From assembly GCA_021792835.1 (NCBI GenBank), contig JAJYTY010000002.1, positions 1-60,244 on the forward strand: a stretch of DNA of 60,244 nucleotides, read 5' to 3'. The notes beneath the pieces were generated by a model, which was not told the DNA's origin, searched no databases, and saw only the letters and a list, made by a program, of their open reading frames with translations. The position numbers were made by a program, and so were the translations under genes. Below are positions 36,019 through 47,600 of this stretch, piece by piece (the first letter of the stretch is position 1; each line of letters starts with the position of its first letter). The stretch comes from Pseudomonadota bacterium. GTDB taxonomy: Bacteria; Pseudomonadota; Gammaproteobacteria; Burkholderiales; Burkholderiaceae_C.

Positions 36019-38139
36019 TTACCAGCCGATCGAGACCCCTGCATGCAGCAACAGCGGCGCGCCGCCGTCGCTGGCCGCCACGCCGAAGCTGACGAAGCCG
36101 GGCCCGCCGCCTGGGCCGCGGATCGTGTGCGCATACTGCACGCCCAGCGCCGCGTAGCCCGCATACGAGCCGATGCCGGCGGTCAGGGAATTGCCGCTGG
36201 GGCCGAACACCGGCGCCTGGGTCAGTGCCGATCCCTGCGCGATGGCCTTCGCGGCGTAGGCCTCGGACTGCGACAGCGTGGCGGCCTCGCTGGCTTGCAG
36301 TTGCTCGAGGTTGACCGCGTCGGTGCCCTGGGTACCGGGGGCGACGTTGGTGATCTGGCGCTTCAGTCCGGTGCTGGAATTGCCGACGCTGACGCTGTCG
36401 GCGCGCCGGGCCTGCGACGCGTGGCCGAGCGCGACGGAGTCGGCGCCGGAAGCGCTGGACTGCGCACCGATGGCCACCGCGTCGCTGCCGCCGGCGTTTG
36501 CGTCCTCGCCCACCGCGACCGCCGGGTCTGCCTGGGCGCCGGCGTTGAGCCCGACGGCCGTCGATCGGTCGGCTCCGGCCTTGGCGCCCGATCCCAGCAC
36601 GACCGCATCCGAGTTCGCGGCACCCGTCCCCAGCGAGCCGCTGGCAGCGAACCCGGCAAGCGCGGTCGATAGCGACGAGACGTTGCCGACAGTGCTCCCG
36701 AGCATGCCGGACAACGTTCCTATCGCGGTGCTGGTCGACGTCGACAGCGAGCCTACCGTGCCGCGCAAGCCGACGATCGCGGTGCTGGTCGATGTCGACA
36801 GGGCCGTGGCGCCGGTACGCAGGCCTTGGATGGCCGTGCTGTTGGAGGCTCCGACGGTGCTGAGGCTTCCGACGGCGGATCTGGTGGAGGCCGACAGGGT
36901 ACCCAGGCCCGTGCCCAGCGTGGTTACCGCGGAACTCGTGGAAGTCGACAGCGAAGCGGCGCCGGTGCGCAGGTTTCCGATCGCGGTGCTGGTCGAGGTC
37001 GACAGGGCCACGAAGCCTGTGCCGAGGCTGCTCACCGCGGCGCTGTTGGAAGCTCCGAAGGTGCTGAGACTTCCGATCGCGGAACTGGTCGATATGGACA
37101 GGGCCACGAAGCCGGTACTGAGGCTGCTCACCGCAGTGCTGTTGGAGGCGCCCATGGTGCTGAGGCTTCCCACTGCGGCTGAGGTCGAGGCTCCGAGGGT
37201 GCTGAGAGTCCCGATGGCGGTGCTGGCGGAGGTCGACAGGCTACTCAGGCCCGAGCCCAGCGCGCCCACTGCCGCACTCGTGGAAGTCGACAGCGAAGCG
37301 GTGCCTGTGCTGAGGCTTCCGACGGCGGAGCTTGTCGAGGTCGACAGGGCAACGGCGCCAGTGCTGAGACTGCTCACAGCGGCGTTGTTGGATGCTCCGA
37401 CCGTGCTGAGGCTCCCGACGGCGGAGCTGGTGGAGGTCGACAGGGTGGCCAGGCCCGAGCCCAGCGCGCCCACCGCAGCGCTCGTGGAAGTCGACAGCGA
37501 AGCGGATCCTGTGCTGAGACTCCCGACGGCGGAGCTGGTGGAGGTCGACAGGGTACTCAGGCCCGTGCCCAGCGCGCCCACGGCAGCGCTGGTAGAAGTC
37601 GACAGCGAAGCGGCTCCTGTGCTGAGACTTCCGACGGCGGAGCTGGTGGAGGTCGACAGGGTACTCAGGCCCGTGCCCAGCGCGCCCACTACCGCACTCG
37701 TGGAAGTCGACAACGAAGCGGCTCCTGTGCTGAGACTTCCGACCGCGGTGCTGGTCGAGCTCGACAGGGCAACGACGCCTGTGCTGAGACTGCTCACCGC
37801 GGCACTGTTGGAAGCTCCGACCGTGCTGAGGCTCCCGATGGCGGAGCTGGTGGAGGTCGACAGGGCAACGGCGCCGGTGCTGAGGCTGCTTACCGCGGCG
37901 CTGTTGGAAGCTCCGATCGTGCTGAGGCTCCCGACGGCGGAGCTGGTGGAGGTCGACAGCGAAGCGGCTCCCGTGCTGAGACTTCCGACCGCGGTACTGG
38001 TCGAGCTCGACAGGGCAACGGCGCCGGTGCTGAGGCTCCCCACTGCGACAGAGTTCGAGGCTCCGACCGTGCTGAGGCTCCCGACGGCGGAGCTGGTCGA
38101 GCTCGACAGGGCAACGACTCCTGTGCTGAGACTGCTCAC
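36019..38139 (-). pseudogene. trimeric autotransporter adhesin, 5'-truncated (repeat stalk plus YadA anchor; no signal peptide)
   Basis: Stalk repeats SLSTGAVALSTSTSSAVG; head-like motif VGEDANAGGSDAVAIGAQSSASGADSVALGHASQARRADSVSVGN; neck RQITNVAPGTQGTDAVNLEQL; C-terminal anchor GIGSYAGYAALGVQYAHTIRG...GVSIGW. Confidence 0.8.
36700..38139 (-). repeat. tandem coding repeats of the adhesin stalk (18-aa/54-bp and 14-aa/42-bp units)
   Basis: Units SLSTGxxxLSTSTSxAxG and SLSTVGASNSAAVS repeated many times. Confidence 0.9.
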
Positions 38140-38653
38140 CGCGAACGCCTTCGTGCCGATGCTGGCCTGCGAGGCCGCGTACCGCGAGTGCCCGCGCGCG
38201 GTGGCGCGCATGATGGTGCTCAACTCCTTCCACATGACGGAGCGCACCACCTTCAACCGCTTCGCGTCGAACCTGGACCTGACGCGAGACGGTCGCGCCA
38301 GCTTCGAGCCACGGCTGCCCGTGCTCGACGCCGCGGCCGCGTACGCGATGGACTGCGTGGTATCCCATCAATGGGAGAACGAACTGCGCGACGACTGGTG
38401 CGAGGTGCTGTGGGCCGGGCATGCGCTGGTGCACAACAGCGCGGCGCTGGCCGCGCATGGCGTGGGGCTGTACTACCACGGCTTTCGCGCGCGCGAGGCG
38501 GCCGCGGTGCTGCTCTCGGCGTGGCGCGCACAGCGGGAGTTCTGGGATGCCTATCGCGAGCGCGCGCAGTCCTGGCTGCTCACGCTGGATCCGCGCTCGC
38601 AGACGGTGCGCGAGGCCGTCGCGGCGCGCCTGGCGGCGGGTGTGCCCGCATGA
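38140..38653 (+). pseudogene. DUF2827 family protein, C-terminal fragment
   Basis: NAFVPMLACEAAYRECPRAVARMMVLNSFHM...DCVVSHQWENELRDDWCEVLWAGHALVHNS aligns with the C-terminal half of the adjacent full-length paralog (VPLLACERAYRMRPARIDAVHMCN...DCVVSHQWENEQNYLYYELLWGAYPLVHNS). Confidence 0.8.
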
Positions 38654-39786
38654 ACGGCGCACCGCCGCTGCGCGTCGGGGTCACGCTGGCGCTGCGCCAC
38701 GGCGCGCAGTCGATCTGGGAGAACGGGATCTTCCAGAACTGCGCGTTCCTGGTGCAGGCGCTGCAGCAGTCGCCCGTGGTGGCGCAGGCGGTGCTGCTGG
38801 TCAACCGCGCGCAGGTCGGCGAGGTCAGCGACGGCCTGCTGCTGCACGACACCGGCCTGCGCCTGATGGGGCTCGACGAGGCGTTGCAGCAGCTGGACGT
38901 GGTGATCGAGATGAGTGCGCAGCTCGATGACGAATGGGCGTTGCAATTGCGCCAGCGCGGCGGCCGCTACGTCGCGATGCGCGTCGGCAACGATTACGTG
39001 ATCGACGTCGAGCGCGCGTTGTTCGGCCTGCCGCCGGCGGGGCTGTGCAGCGCCAAGCACTACGACGCCGTCTGGACCCTGCCGCAGTACGCTGGCAGCT
39101 GCGCCGACTATTTCTCCATCATGGCCCGCGCGCCGGTGCGCGAGCTGCCGCACCTGTGGAGCCCGATGTTCGTGCAGCGCGGCGTCGCCACGCTGCCGCC
39201 GGGCACACGCTTCGCGTATCAGCCCGGGCGTGCGCGCTGGCGCGTCGCCTGCTTCGAGCCGAACGTATGCATCGTGAAGACGGGCCTGGTTCCGCTGCTG
39301 GCCTGCGAGCGGGCCTATCGCATGCGTCCCGCGCGGATCGACGCGGTGCACATGTGCAACATGCGCGCGATGCGCGAGCATCGCGGCTTCGCCGAGCTGG
39401 CCGAACGCCTCGACATCGTGCGCGAGGGCGTAGCCGCCTTTCATGCGCGCTACCCCACCTGCGAGTTCATGGCGGGATTCGGCGACTGCGTGGTTTCGCA
39501 CCAATGGGAGAACGAGCAGAACTACCTCTACTACGAACTGCTGTGGGGCGCGTATCCGCTGGTGCACAACTCGAGGCGCCTGCGATACGTCGGCTACCAC
39601 TACGAGGACTTCGACTGCGAGTCCGCCGCGCAGGCGCTGCTGCGCGCGATGGAGCGCCACGACCACGAACTGCCGGGCTACCGCGATGCGGCGCGCGCAT
39701 TGCTGCGCACGCTGCATCCGGCGTACGCGCCGAACGTCGACTGCTATACCCGCGAGCTGCTGCGCGTCATCGCGGCGGACGGCTGA
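38650..39786 (+). CDS. DUF2827 family protein (glycosyltransferase-like)
   Basis: LRVGVTLALRHGAQSIWENGIFQNCAFLVQALQQSP...VVIEMSAQL...DCVVSHQWENEQNYLYYELLWG. Confidence 0.8.
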   Translation: MNGAPPLRVGVTLALRHGAQSIWENGIFQNCAFLVQALQQSPVVAQAVLLVNRAQVGEVSDGLLLHDTGLRLMGLDEALQQLDVVIEMSAQLDDEWALQLRQRGGRYVAMRVGNDYVIDVERALFGLPPAGLCSAKHYDAVWTLPQYAGSCADYFSIMARAPVRELPHLWSPMFVQRGVATLPPGTRFAYQPGRARWRVACFEPNVCIVKTGLVPLLACERAYRMRPARIDAVHMCNMRAMREHRGFAELAERLDIVREGVAAFHARYPTCEFMAGFGDCVVSHQWENEQNYLYYELLWGAYPLVHNSRRLRYVGYHYEDFDCESAAQALLRAMERHDHELPGYRDAARALLRTLHPAYAPNVDCYTRELLRVIAADG

Positions 39787-39802
39787 TGACGGGCGTGCCC
39801 CG

Positions 39803-40441
39803 CTACTCGTGCAGCAGCGCCATCGCGGTGCCGAAGCCCACGAACAGGCCGCCGGTGACCCGCGCGAAAGCCCGCGCGACCCCGGCGCGGCGCAGCCAGC
39901 GACCGAGTCGCGCGCCGCTGCCGGCGTAGACGAAGTACCAGCCGACCTCGATCACCGCGAAGCTTCCCAGCAGCGTGCCGAACTGAGGCAGTGCCGCGGC
40001 GTGCGGATCGATGAACTGCGGCAGCAGCGCCGCCGCGAACAGGATGGCCTTCGGGTTGCTGCTGGCCACCGCGAATCCGTTGCGAAACAGCGCCCAGCGG
40101 CCACGCTGCGGCAGCTCGGCCGGGCAGACCTCGGCGGCGTCGCCGTCGCGCGCATCGCGCGCGCTGCGCCAGGTGCGCACGCCCAGCCACACCAGATAGG
40201 CGGCGCCGGCCAGGCGCAGCGTGTCGAACAGGGCCGGCCAGGCCTTCAGGAACACACCGAGGCCGGCGGCCGACACGCTCATCATCACCAGCAATGCGCA
40301 CAGGCAGCCGGCCATCGTGGCCGTCGAGCGCCGCAGCCCGTGGCGCGCGCCGTGGCTCATCACGAGCAGCATGTTCGGTCCGGGGATGGCCGAGATCACG
40401 AACACGGTGACGACATACAGCAGCCAGGTGTGCAGGCTCAT
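39803..40441 (-). CDS. LysE/RhtB family amino-acid exporter
   Basis: AIPGPNMLLVMSHGARHGLRRSTATMAGC...AGAAYLVWLGVRTWR...FRNGFAVASSNPKAILFAAALLPQFIDP. Confidence 0.92.
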   Translation of the reverse strand: MSLHTWLLYVVTVFVISAIPGPNMLLVMSHGARHGLRRSTATMAGCLCALLVMMSVSAAGLGVFLKAWPALFDTLRLAGAAYLVWLGVRTWRSARDARDGDAAEVCPAELPQRGRWALFRNGFAVASSNPKAILFAAALLPQFIDPHAAALPQFGTLLGSFAVIEVGWYFVYAGSGARLGRWLRRAGVARAFARVTGGLFVGFGTAMALLHE

Positions 40442-40609
40442 CGAGGACTCCGCGGGCAACCGGGGCCGTCCCCGGGCAAACCCGAGTATGCCATGGTGCG
40501 ACGCGCAAGGCCCCGCCGCCATGGGAATTGAGCAGGATCAATGTATAAAGTCTACAATCAACTACAGTGTTGAAACCGACGGACCCGGGCCAACCGGGTT
40601 CGTGCTGCC

Positions 40610-41035
40610 ATGACCACCATCGAGCACGACTTCACCATCGGCCAGCTCGCGCGACACGCCGAGCTGGCCCCGGAAACCCTGCGCCACTACGAGCGCCTGG
40701 GACTCATCGAACCCAGCCGGCGCAGCGAATCCAACTACCGCCTTTACGACGCGCAGGCGTTGCAGCGCCTGCGCTTCATCCGGCGTGCACAGGCACTGGG
40801 TTTCTCGCTGCCCGAGATCCGCCAGCTGCTGGGTTTGCATGCACGCGGCGAGGGCGACATGTCCGAGGTGCGCGCGATCGCCGCGCAGCGCCTGGCGCAG
40901 ATCGACCAGCGCATGGCCGACCTGCAGCGTCTGCGCGACGGGCTGCAGCAACTGCTGCTGGCCTGTCCCGGGCACGGCGCGCTCGACGCCTGTCCGATCC
41001 TGGCCGCGCTGAGCGCGCCGGAGGTGTCGCAATGA
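40610..41035 (+). CDS. MerR-family regulator (CueR/CadR-like)
   Basis: [84 protein letters not shown]-terminal Cys; overlaps copA start. Confidence 0.9.
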   Translation: MTTIEHDFTIGQLARHAELAPETLRHYERLGLIEPSRRSESNYRLYDAQALQRLRFIRRAQALGFSLPEIRQLLGLHARGEGDMSEVRAIAAQRLAQIDQRMADLQRLRDGLQQLLLACPGHGALDACPILAALSAPEVSQ

Positions 41036-43884
41036 ACCCCTCGAGCGTGGCGGCGCCGATGCCGCAGCCGGCCGGCGCCCAGGCTCTACCCGCCAGCTGC
41101 GAACTCGCGCTGGATGTGGACGGCATGACCTGCGCGTCCTGCAGCTCGCGCGTGGAGGCGGCACTGAATGCGCTGCCCGGCGTGCAGGCCAGCGTGAACC
41201 TGGCCACCGAGCGCGCGCAACTGCGCTTCGACCCGGCGCGCGCGGACGCGCGCCAGCTCGTCGACGCGGTTGCCGCCAGCGGCTACGCGCCGCGCACCGC
41301 CGATCTGCTGCTTGACGTGCAGGGCATGACCTGCGCCTCCTGCGTCGGCCGGGTCGAGCGCGCGCTTCGCGCCTTGCCCGGGGTGCTGCAGGCCGACGTC
41401 AACCTGGCCACGGAGACCGCCGCCGTGCGCTACATCCCGGCCAGTCTGCAGTCGCAGGCGCTGCTCGACGCGGTGACGCAGGCCGGCTACACGGCGCGGG
41501 TACGCGATGCCGATGCCGCGCGTGCCGCCGGCGACGCCGAACTGCACAAGCAGCAACAGGTGCGCGCGATGCGCCGCGACGCCTGGCTGGCGGTGGTGCT
41601 GGGCGCCGCGGTGGCGCTGCTGGGCATGGGCGGCATGCTGCTGCCGCGCGCCGCGGGCGCGCTGGACGCGTTGGTGCCGCTGCCGCATTTCGGGGACTGG
41701 CTGCAGGCGGTGCTGGCGACCATCGTGCTGGCCGGCCCCGGGCGCAGGTTCTTCCGCAGCGGCTGGATCGCCTGGCGCCACCTGGCGCCCGACATGAACT
41801 CGCTGGTGGCCACCGGCGCCGGCGTGGCGTGGCTGTTCAGCATGACCGTGCTGCTGGCGCCGGGGCTGCTGCCGCCGCAGTCGCGCCATGTCTACTTCGA
41901 CTCCGCCGCGGTGGTGGTGGCCGCGGTGCTGTTCGGCAAGTACCTCGAGGAACTGGCCAAGGGTCGCGCCTCGCACGCGCTGCGCGCGCTGGCGGGGCTG
42001 CAGGCGCGCGACGCACGCGTGCGCGTCGACGGCGAGCAGCGCGAGGTTCCGATCTTCCAGGTGCGCCGAGGCGACGAGGTGGTCGTGCGCCCAGGCGAAA
42101 GGCTGCCCGTCGATGGCGAGGTGCTCGAAGGCGAGTCGCATGTCGACGAGTCGATGCTCAGCGGCGAGCCGATCCCCGTGGCCAAGCGTGCCGGCAGCAG
42201 CGTGCGCGCCGGCACGGTGAACCAGCAGGGCCTGCTGGTGCTGCGGGCCACCTCGGTGGGCGCCGACACGGTGCTCGCGCAGATCATCCGCCTGGTCGAG
42301 CAGGCGCAGGGCGGCAAGCTGCCCATCCAGGGGCTGGCCGACCGCGTGGTGCGTGTGTTCACGCCTGCCGTGCTCGCGGTGGCGCTGCTCAGCTTCGGGC
42401 TGTGGATGCTGCTGGCGCCGGCGCCGGCGCTGGCGCACGCGCTGCTGGCGGCGGTGGCCGTGCTGGTCGTGGCCTGCCCATGCGCGATGGGACTGGCCAC
42501 GCCGGCGGCCATCATGGTGGGTACCGGGCGCGCCGCGGAACTCGGCGTGCTGTTTCGCAAGGGCGAGGCGCTGGAGAGCCTGTCGCATGTCGACACCGTG
42601 CTGCTGGACAAGACCGGCACGCTGACCCGCGGACGCCCGCGCCTGACCGCGCTGCAGCCCGCCGCCGGGATCGATTCCGCGCAGCTGCTGGGCTGGGCGG
42701 CGGCGGTGGAGGCGGGCTCCGAGCATCCGCTTGCGCTCGCGGTGGTCGGCGCGGCACACGAGCGGGGGCTGGCGGCAGCGGCGGCGAGTGGATTCCAGGC
42801 GCGCACCGGCTACGGCGCGCGCGCAACGGTCCAGGGCGGCGTGGTCGCGCTGGGTACGCGGCGTTATCTGCAGGATCTGGGAGTTGACCCGACCGAACTG
42901 GATGCGGCGGCCGAGTCGCTGCAGCAGCAGGGCGCCACCGTGGTCTACGTGGCGCGCGACGCGCGGGCCGCCGGCGTGCTGGGAATCTCCGATCCGCCGC
43001 GCGAGGAGTCGGCCGCGGTGGTGGAGCGGCTGCGCGCCGCCGGGCTGCAGGTGCATATGGTCACGGGCGACTCCACGCGTGCCGCGCAGGCGCTGGCGCG
43101 CGCCGTGGGAATCGAGTCGGTGCATGCCGAGGTCCTGCCGCAGGGCAAGGCCGAGGTCGTGCGCACGCTGCAGCAACAACAGCGCAAGGTGCTGTTCGTC
43201 GGCGACGGCATCAACGATGCCCCGGCGCTGGCGCAGGCCGACGTGGGCATGGCCCTGGCCAGCGGCACGGACATCGCGATGGAGGCGGCCGACGTCACGC
43301 TCACGCGCGGCGAGCTCGACGGCGTGGTGGCGGCGCTGCAGGCGGCCGCGCGCACCATGCGCACCATCCGCGGCAACCTGTTCTGGGCCTTCGCCTACAA
43401 CGTGTTGCTGATCCCGGTCGCCGCCGGCGCGCTGGCGCCGTGGGGCGTGTCGATGAGCCCCATGCTGGCCGGCATCGCGATGGGCCTGTCCTCGGTATTC
43501 GTGCTCGGCAACAGCCTGCGCCTGCGACGCCTGCGCGCGTGGAGCGCGGTGCGCGCGCCGGCCGTGCCTGCCGGGAGCGGTGCCGCAGCGCAGGCGGACC
43601 GGCCGCTGCCGGCCGCGTCGCCCGCGCAACCCTTCCAGGCTTTCCAACCAACCTCCAGGAGTTCCGACATGAGCCAGACCACCACCCTGATGATCGAGGG
43701 CATGAGCTGCCAGCATTGCGTGGCCGCCGTGACCAGGGCGCTGCAGTCGGTGCCCGGAGTGGAGTCGGCGCAGGTCAGCCTCGACGAGGCCAGCGCCCAG
43801 GTCAGCGGCGACGCCGCGCAGCAGGCGCTGCTCGATGCGGTGCAGCGCGCGGGCTACGTCGCGACGCCGCGTCAGGCCGCCTGA
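41032..43884 (+). CDS. copA: copper-translocating P1B-type ATPase with two N-terminal HMA domains and a C-terminally fused CopZ-like HMA domain
   Basis: [70 protein letters not shown]-terminal [30 protein letters not shown]. Confidence 0.95.
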   Translation: MNPSSVAAPMPQPAGAQALPASCELALDVDGMTCASCSSRVEAALNALPGVQASVNLATERAQLRFDPARADARQLVDAVAASGYAPRTADLLLDVQGMTCASCVGRVERALRALPGVLQADVNLATETAAVRYIPASLQSQALLDAVTQAGYTARVRDADAARAAGDAELHKQQQVRAMRRDAWLAVVLGAAVALLGMGGMLLPRAAGALDALVPLPHFGDWLQAVLATIVLAGPGRRFFRSGWIAWRHLAPDMNSLVATGAGVAWLFSMTVLLAPGLLPPQSRHVYFDSAAVVVAAVLFGKYLEELAKGRASHALRALAGLQARDARVRVDGEQREVPIFQVRRGDEVVVRPGERLPVDGEVLEGESHVDESMLSGEPIPVAKRAGSSVRAGTVNQQGLLVLRATSVGADTVLAQIIRLVEQAQGGKLPIQGLADRVVRVFTPAVLAVALLSFGLWMLLAPAPALAHALLAAVAVLVVACPCAMGLATPAAIMVGTGRAAELGVLFRKGEALESLSHVDTVLLDKTGTLTRGRPRLTALQPAAGIDSAQLLGWAAAVEAGSEHPLALAVVGAAHERGLAAAAASGFQARTGYGARATVQGGVVALGTRRYLQDLGVDPTELDAAAESLQQQGATVVYVARDARAAGVLGISDPPREESAAVVERLRAAGLQVHMVTGDSTRAAQALARAVGIESVHAEVLPQGKAEVVRTLQQQQRKVLFVGDGINDAPALAQADVGMALASGTDIAMEAADVTLTRGELDGVVAALQAAARTMRTIRGNLFWAFAYNVLLIPVAAGALAPWGVSMSPMLAGIAMGLSSVFVLGNSLRLRRLRAWSAVRAPAVPAGSGAAAQADRPLPAASPAQPFQAFQPTSRSSDMSQTTTLMIEGMSCQHCVAAVTRALQSVPGVESAQVSLDEASAQVSGDAAQQALLDAVQRAGYVATPRQAA
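43669..43884 (+). CDS. copZ: possible nested stand-alone CopZ copper chaperone (internal start within the copA ORF)
   Basis: AGGAG (43657-43661) 7 nt upstream of ATG 43669; encodes a complete 71-aa HMA domain. Confidence 0.55.
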   Translation: MSQTTTLMIEGMSCQHCVAAVTRALQSVPGVESAQVSLDEASAQVSGDAAQQALLDAVQRAGYVATPRQAA

Positions 43885-44615
43885 ATCTGCCGCAGGTCGG
43901 CCACCGGCTCGCTGCCGAAGGCGTCGCTCAGCAGGTACTCGACCAGCCGGGCTGCGCAGTCCTCGGGGCTGGCCAGCAGGCCCTCGCGGTGCAGTTTCTC
44001 GAAGCGCTCGCGCAGCGGGAAGCGGGCCGGGTCCACGTCGCGCAGCGCGGCCTGCATCGAGGTGTCGACGACCCCGGGCGCGAGCGAGCAGATGCGCAGC
44101 CCCGGCGTGGCGTCCAGCGCCACCGCGCGGGCATGCTGGTCGAGCGCGGCCTTGGTCGCGCAGTACACGCTCCAGCCTGCGTAGGCGCTGCGTGCCGCGC
44201 CGCTCGAGATGTGCACGATGCGCCGCTGCTGGCCGACGCCGTCCAGCGCCGCCAGCGCGGCGCTGAGCATCAGCGGCGTGGCCACGTTCAGGCTCACCGC
44301 GTCGGCCACCGCCAGCGGATCCTGCGTCGCCAGTGGCCCCATCGGCTCCAGCGTGCCGGCGTTGTTGACCAGCAGCACGCGCTGGCGCCCGATGATCCAG
44401 TTCGCCAGTTGCGGGCCGGCCAGCCAGGCGCGCAGCGCGTCCAGGTCGCACAGGTCCAGCGCCACCTCGTCGAACTGGCCCGCGGCCGCCCCCGCGGGAG
44501 CGCCGACTGCGCTGCGCGACAGGCCCAGCGTGGGAATGCCGCGCTGTGTCAGCTGTTGCACGATGGCGGCCCCGAGGCCGCGCGAGTGTCCGGTGACGAT
44601 GGCGCAGGTCTGCAT
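43872..44615 (-). CDS. SDR family NAD(P)-dependent oxidoreductase
   Basis: [63 protein letters not shown]; 13-bp convergent overlap with the copA end. Confidence 0.92.
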   Translation of the reverse strand: MQTCAIVTGHSRGLGAAIVQQLTQRGIPTLGLSRSAVGAPAGAAAGQFDEVALDLCDLDALRAWLAGPQLANWIIGRQRVLLVNNAGTLEPMGPLATQDPLAVADAVSLNVATPLMLSAALAALDGVGQQRRIVHISSGAARSAYAGWSVYCATKAALDQHARAVALDATPGLRICSLAPGVVDTSMQAALRDVDPARFPLRERFEKLHREGLLASPEDCAARLVEYLLSDAFGSEPVADLRQIQAA

Positions 44616-44652
44616 GCGTGATGTCCTGATGAAGGGTGGTCGGGGAATCGGC

Positions 44653-47600
44653 TCAGGCGGGGCCGGCCGGCTGAAGCACGAACACCGCGCCCGGCGCGCC
44701 CTGCACGGTCAGCGCCCAGAACTGCTCGCGCAGTTCGTCGCTGGCCATGTGCAGTTCCAGTTCCAGTTCGGGGCGTGCCAGCGGCTCGTCCAGCCAGCGG
44801 CGCAGCAGCGCGTACAGTTCGGCGTGGCGCTGCACCAGCGCCTCGAACTGCGGCTGATGGCGCCAGCGCGCCCCCTGGCGCTGACACCACTGGCCGAAGG
44901 GGCAGCGCAGATGCGCGTCGGGCTCGCGAAGCTGCGCCTCGGTGTCGGCGTCCAGCGAGCCCTGCAGCAGCTGGCGCAGCATCGTACCCACCGAGACGAT
45001 GGCCTCGATGCCATCGGGGCCTAGCGCGTTGCCCTTGCCCAGCTCCGTGCTCCAGCCCAGGCGCTGCGGCCATTCGGCCAACCACTCCAGCAGCCGCTCG
45101 GCGGGCATCGGCCGCGCGATTGCAAAGCCCTGCAGGTGCTGGCAACCCATTGCCACCAGCACGCGGGCCAGTTCGGGCGTCTCCACGCCTTCGGCGACGA
45201 CGCGCACGCCCATCAGCTGCGCGGTACGCAAGATGCCGTAGGCGATGCTCAGGTCGCGGGCGTCGTGCAGCAGATCCTTCACGAAGCGGCGCTCGATCTT
45301 CAGGGTCGACACGGCCAGCGCCTGCAGGTGGGTGAGCGATGCGCTGCCGGTGCCGAAGTCGTCCAGGCTGACCTGCACGCCCAGCGCGTGACATTCCTCG
45401 ATGCGCTTGCGCGTGCCGTCGCCGTCGAGCAGCGCGCCGTGCTCGGTCAGCTCCAGGGTCAGGCTGGAAGGGCGCATGCGCGGATGGCGCCCGAGAAGCT
45501 CGCGCAGGTCGTCGACGAACTGCGGCCCCAGGAAGTGCCGTGGGCTGATGTTGACGCTCATCGCCAGATCGACCCCGGCGTTGCGCCAGGTCTGCAGGCA
45601 TTGCGCGGCGCTCTCGAGCACCCAGCGCCCCAGCGGAACCGCCAGACGGGGTTCGTCCAGCACATGCTCGAAGTCCCCGGCGTTGTGCAGGACTCCCTGT
45701 TTGTCGCGCAGACGCAGCAAGCCCTCGACATGGCCGACCGTGGGCCGGTCGTCGCGCTGGCGCGCCACGCTGAGGATCGGCTGCACGTGCAGCAGCAGCC
45801 GGCCCTGCTCCAGCGCCTGCTCGAGCGCGCTCAGCCAGCCCTGGCGCGCCTCCACCTCGGCCTGCATGGTCTGGTCGAACAGGCAGGCCTGGCTGCGTCC
45901 GCGCGCCTTGGCCGCGTACAGCGCGATGTCCGCCTGGCGCATCAGGGTCTGTGCGTCCTCGCCGCCGGCGCGCATGGCCAGTCCCAGCGACAGCCGCGCC
46001 GTCAGCGACTGACCATCGATCTCGATGGGCGCGCGCAGCGCCGCCATCACCCGCTCGGCGATGCGCTGCAGGCGCTGCGGGTCCTTGTTCACAGGCAGCA
46101 ACAGCGCGAACTCGTCGCCGCCGATGCGCGCCAGCACGTCGGCGCCGCGCCCCTGGCGCGACTGCTGCGACACGCGCAGCGCGCCACGCAGGCGCGCCGC
46201 CACCTCGACCAGCAGCGCGTCTCCGGCGGCGTGCCCGAAGCGGTCGTTGATGGCCTTGAAGTCGTCCAGGTCGGCGATTCCCAGCGCGACCTCGTCGCGG
46301 TGCCGCAGGGTCTCGGCAAGCTGTTTCTCGAAGGCGCCGCGGTTGCTCAGTCCGGTCAGTGAGTCGCGCTCGGCGAGTTCGCGGATCTGCTGCTCCTGCA
46401 CCTTGCGCTCGGTGACGTCCTGCACGCTCCACAAGGCACCCGCCGACTCACGCGCCGCGTCGCGCAACGGCGTGTAGTGCCGCAGCAGGATGCGCCCATC
46501 CTTGAGCCACACCTCGTCGACGGCAGGCTGGTGCTCGTGGAACAGGATCTTCACCTGATTCAATGCGTCGAGCCCGCCGGCGTGCAGCGGCGCGATGATC
46601 TCCCACAGCGTGCGCCAGCGTTTGCCGACGAGGTCGCGCGGCGTCACGCCCAGCCCCAGCATGCGCACGAATCCCTGGCTGCAGTAGCGCAGCGTGCCCT
46701 GGGCATCGAACACCAGCAAGCCGCCCGGCAGGTTGTCGAGCACCTGCACGAAAAGCCCGGAATCGTTGCGCTGCGCCTCGCGCGCATGCTCGCTGCGCTC
46801 AAGCAACTCGCGTGCACGCGCCACCCAGTCGCGCTGCATCGCGAGGTCGCGGCGCAACAGCACCACCAGGATCGCCGCCAGCCCGAGCGCCGCGGCCAGC
46901 GGCAGGCGCACATCCCGCCACCACGCCGCCAGCACCTGGCTGCGCGGGGTCACGACAAAGGCCGTCAGCGGGAAATCGTCGAGCGCATGCATGGCTCCGA
47001 TGAACACTCCGGCGCCCGGGTCGGCCGCCGCGGTGCCCTCGGCGAAGCCGCTGCGCAGCCGCGGCGCCGCATGCAGCGCGCGCGCCACCAGCCCGTCGTG
47101 CGGCTGCGTGAAATATCCTGCCGGGTCGCCGTGCCGCGGCAGCGGCCAGCGCCCGAGCAGGTAGTCCTGCCGGTCGATCACGCCGAAGCTCATGGCTGCG
47201 CCGCCCGCGCCGTGCAGCAGCGAGCGGTACAGCGCGTCCTCACGCTGCTGATCCAGCGCTCCAGCCAACAGGAAACCCGGGCGCCCGTCGCGCGGCGCCT
47301 GTGCCCACGCCAGCGGCAGCACCAGCCGGTGCGGCGATGCCTGCAGCATCAGATGCCCGAGTTGCAGGGTGCCGGGATGGGCACGTGCCAGCGCCTGCAG
47401 CGGCGCCAGCCCCGGCACCGTGGCGCTAGCGCCCGAACTCGCGGCGGCCGCCGTGCCGTCCCAGGGCAGCACCTCGAGTTGCGCGAAGCCCCGCTCACTG
47501 CCCCGGAAATCCCGCAACGCCTTCGCCAGCGAATCGCCACCGCCTTCGAGCCAGCCGTGCGAGCCGATCTGCGCTGCCAGGAAGCCCAGCCCATGCGCGT

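Noticed and set aside
36700-38139. Regular repeats that could suggest a CRISPR array or satellite
   Set aside because: Period is a multiple of 3, no unique spacers, and the minus strand encodes the Ser/Thr-rich adhesin stalk
40558-40573. Inverted repeat TCAAC-TACAGT-GTTGA upstream of the MerR gene as an operator
   Set aside because: Short half-sites not matching the CueR-type palindrome I know; too weak to list as a feature
41086-44451. 1121-aa minus-strand ORF, longest in the track
   Set aside because: Antisense to copA, which has every diagnostic P-type ATPase motif; shadow translation is low-complexity Arg/His/Gln
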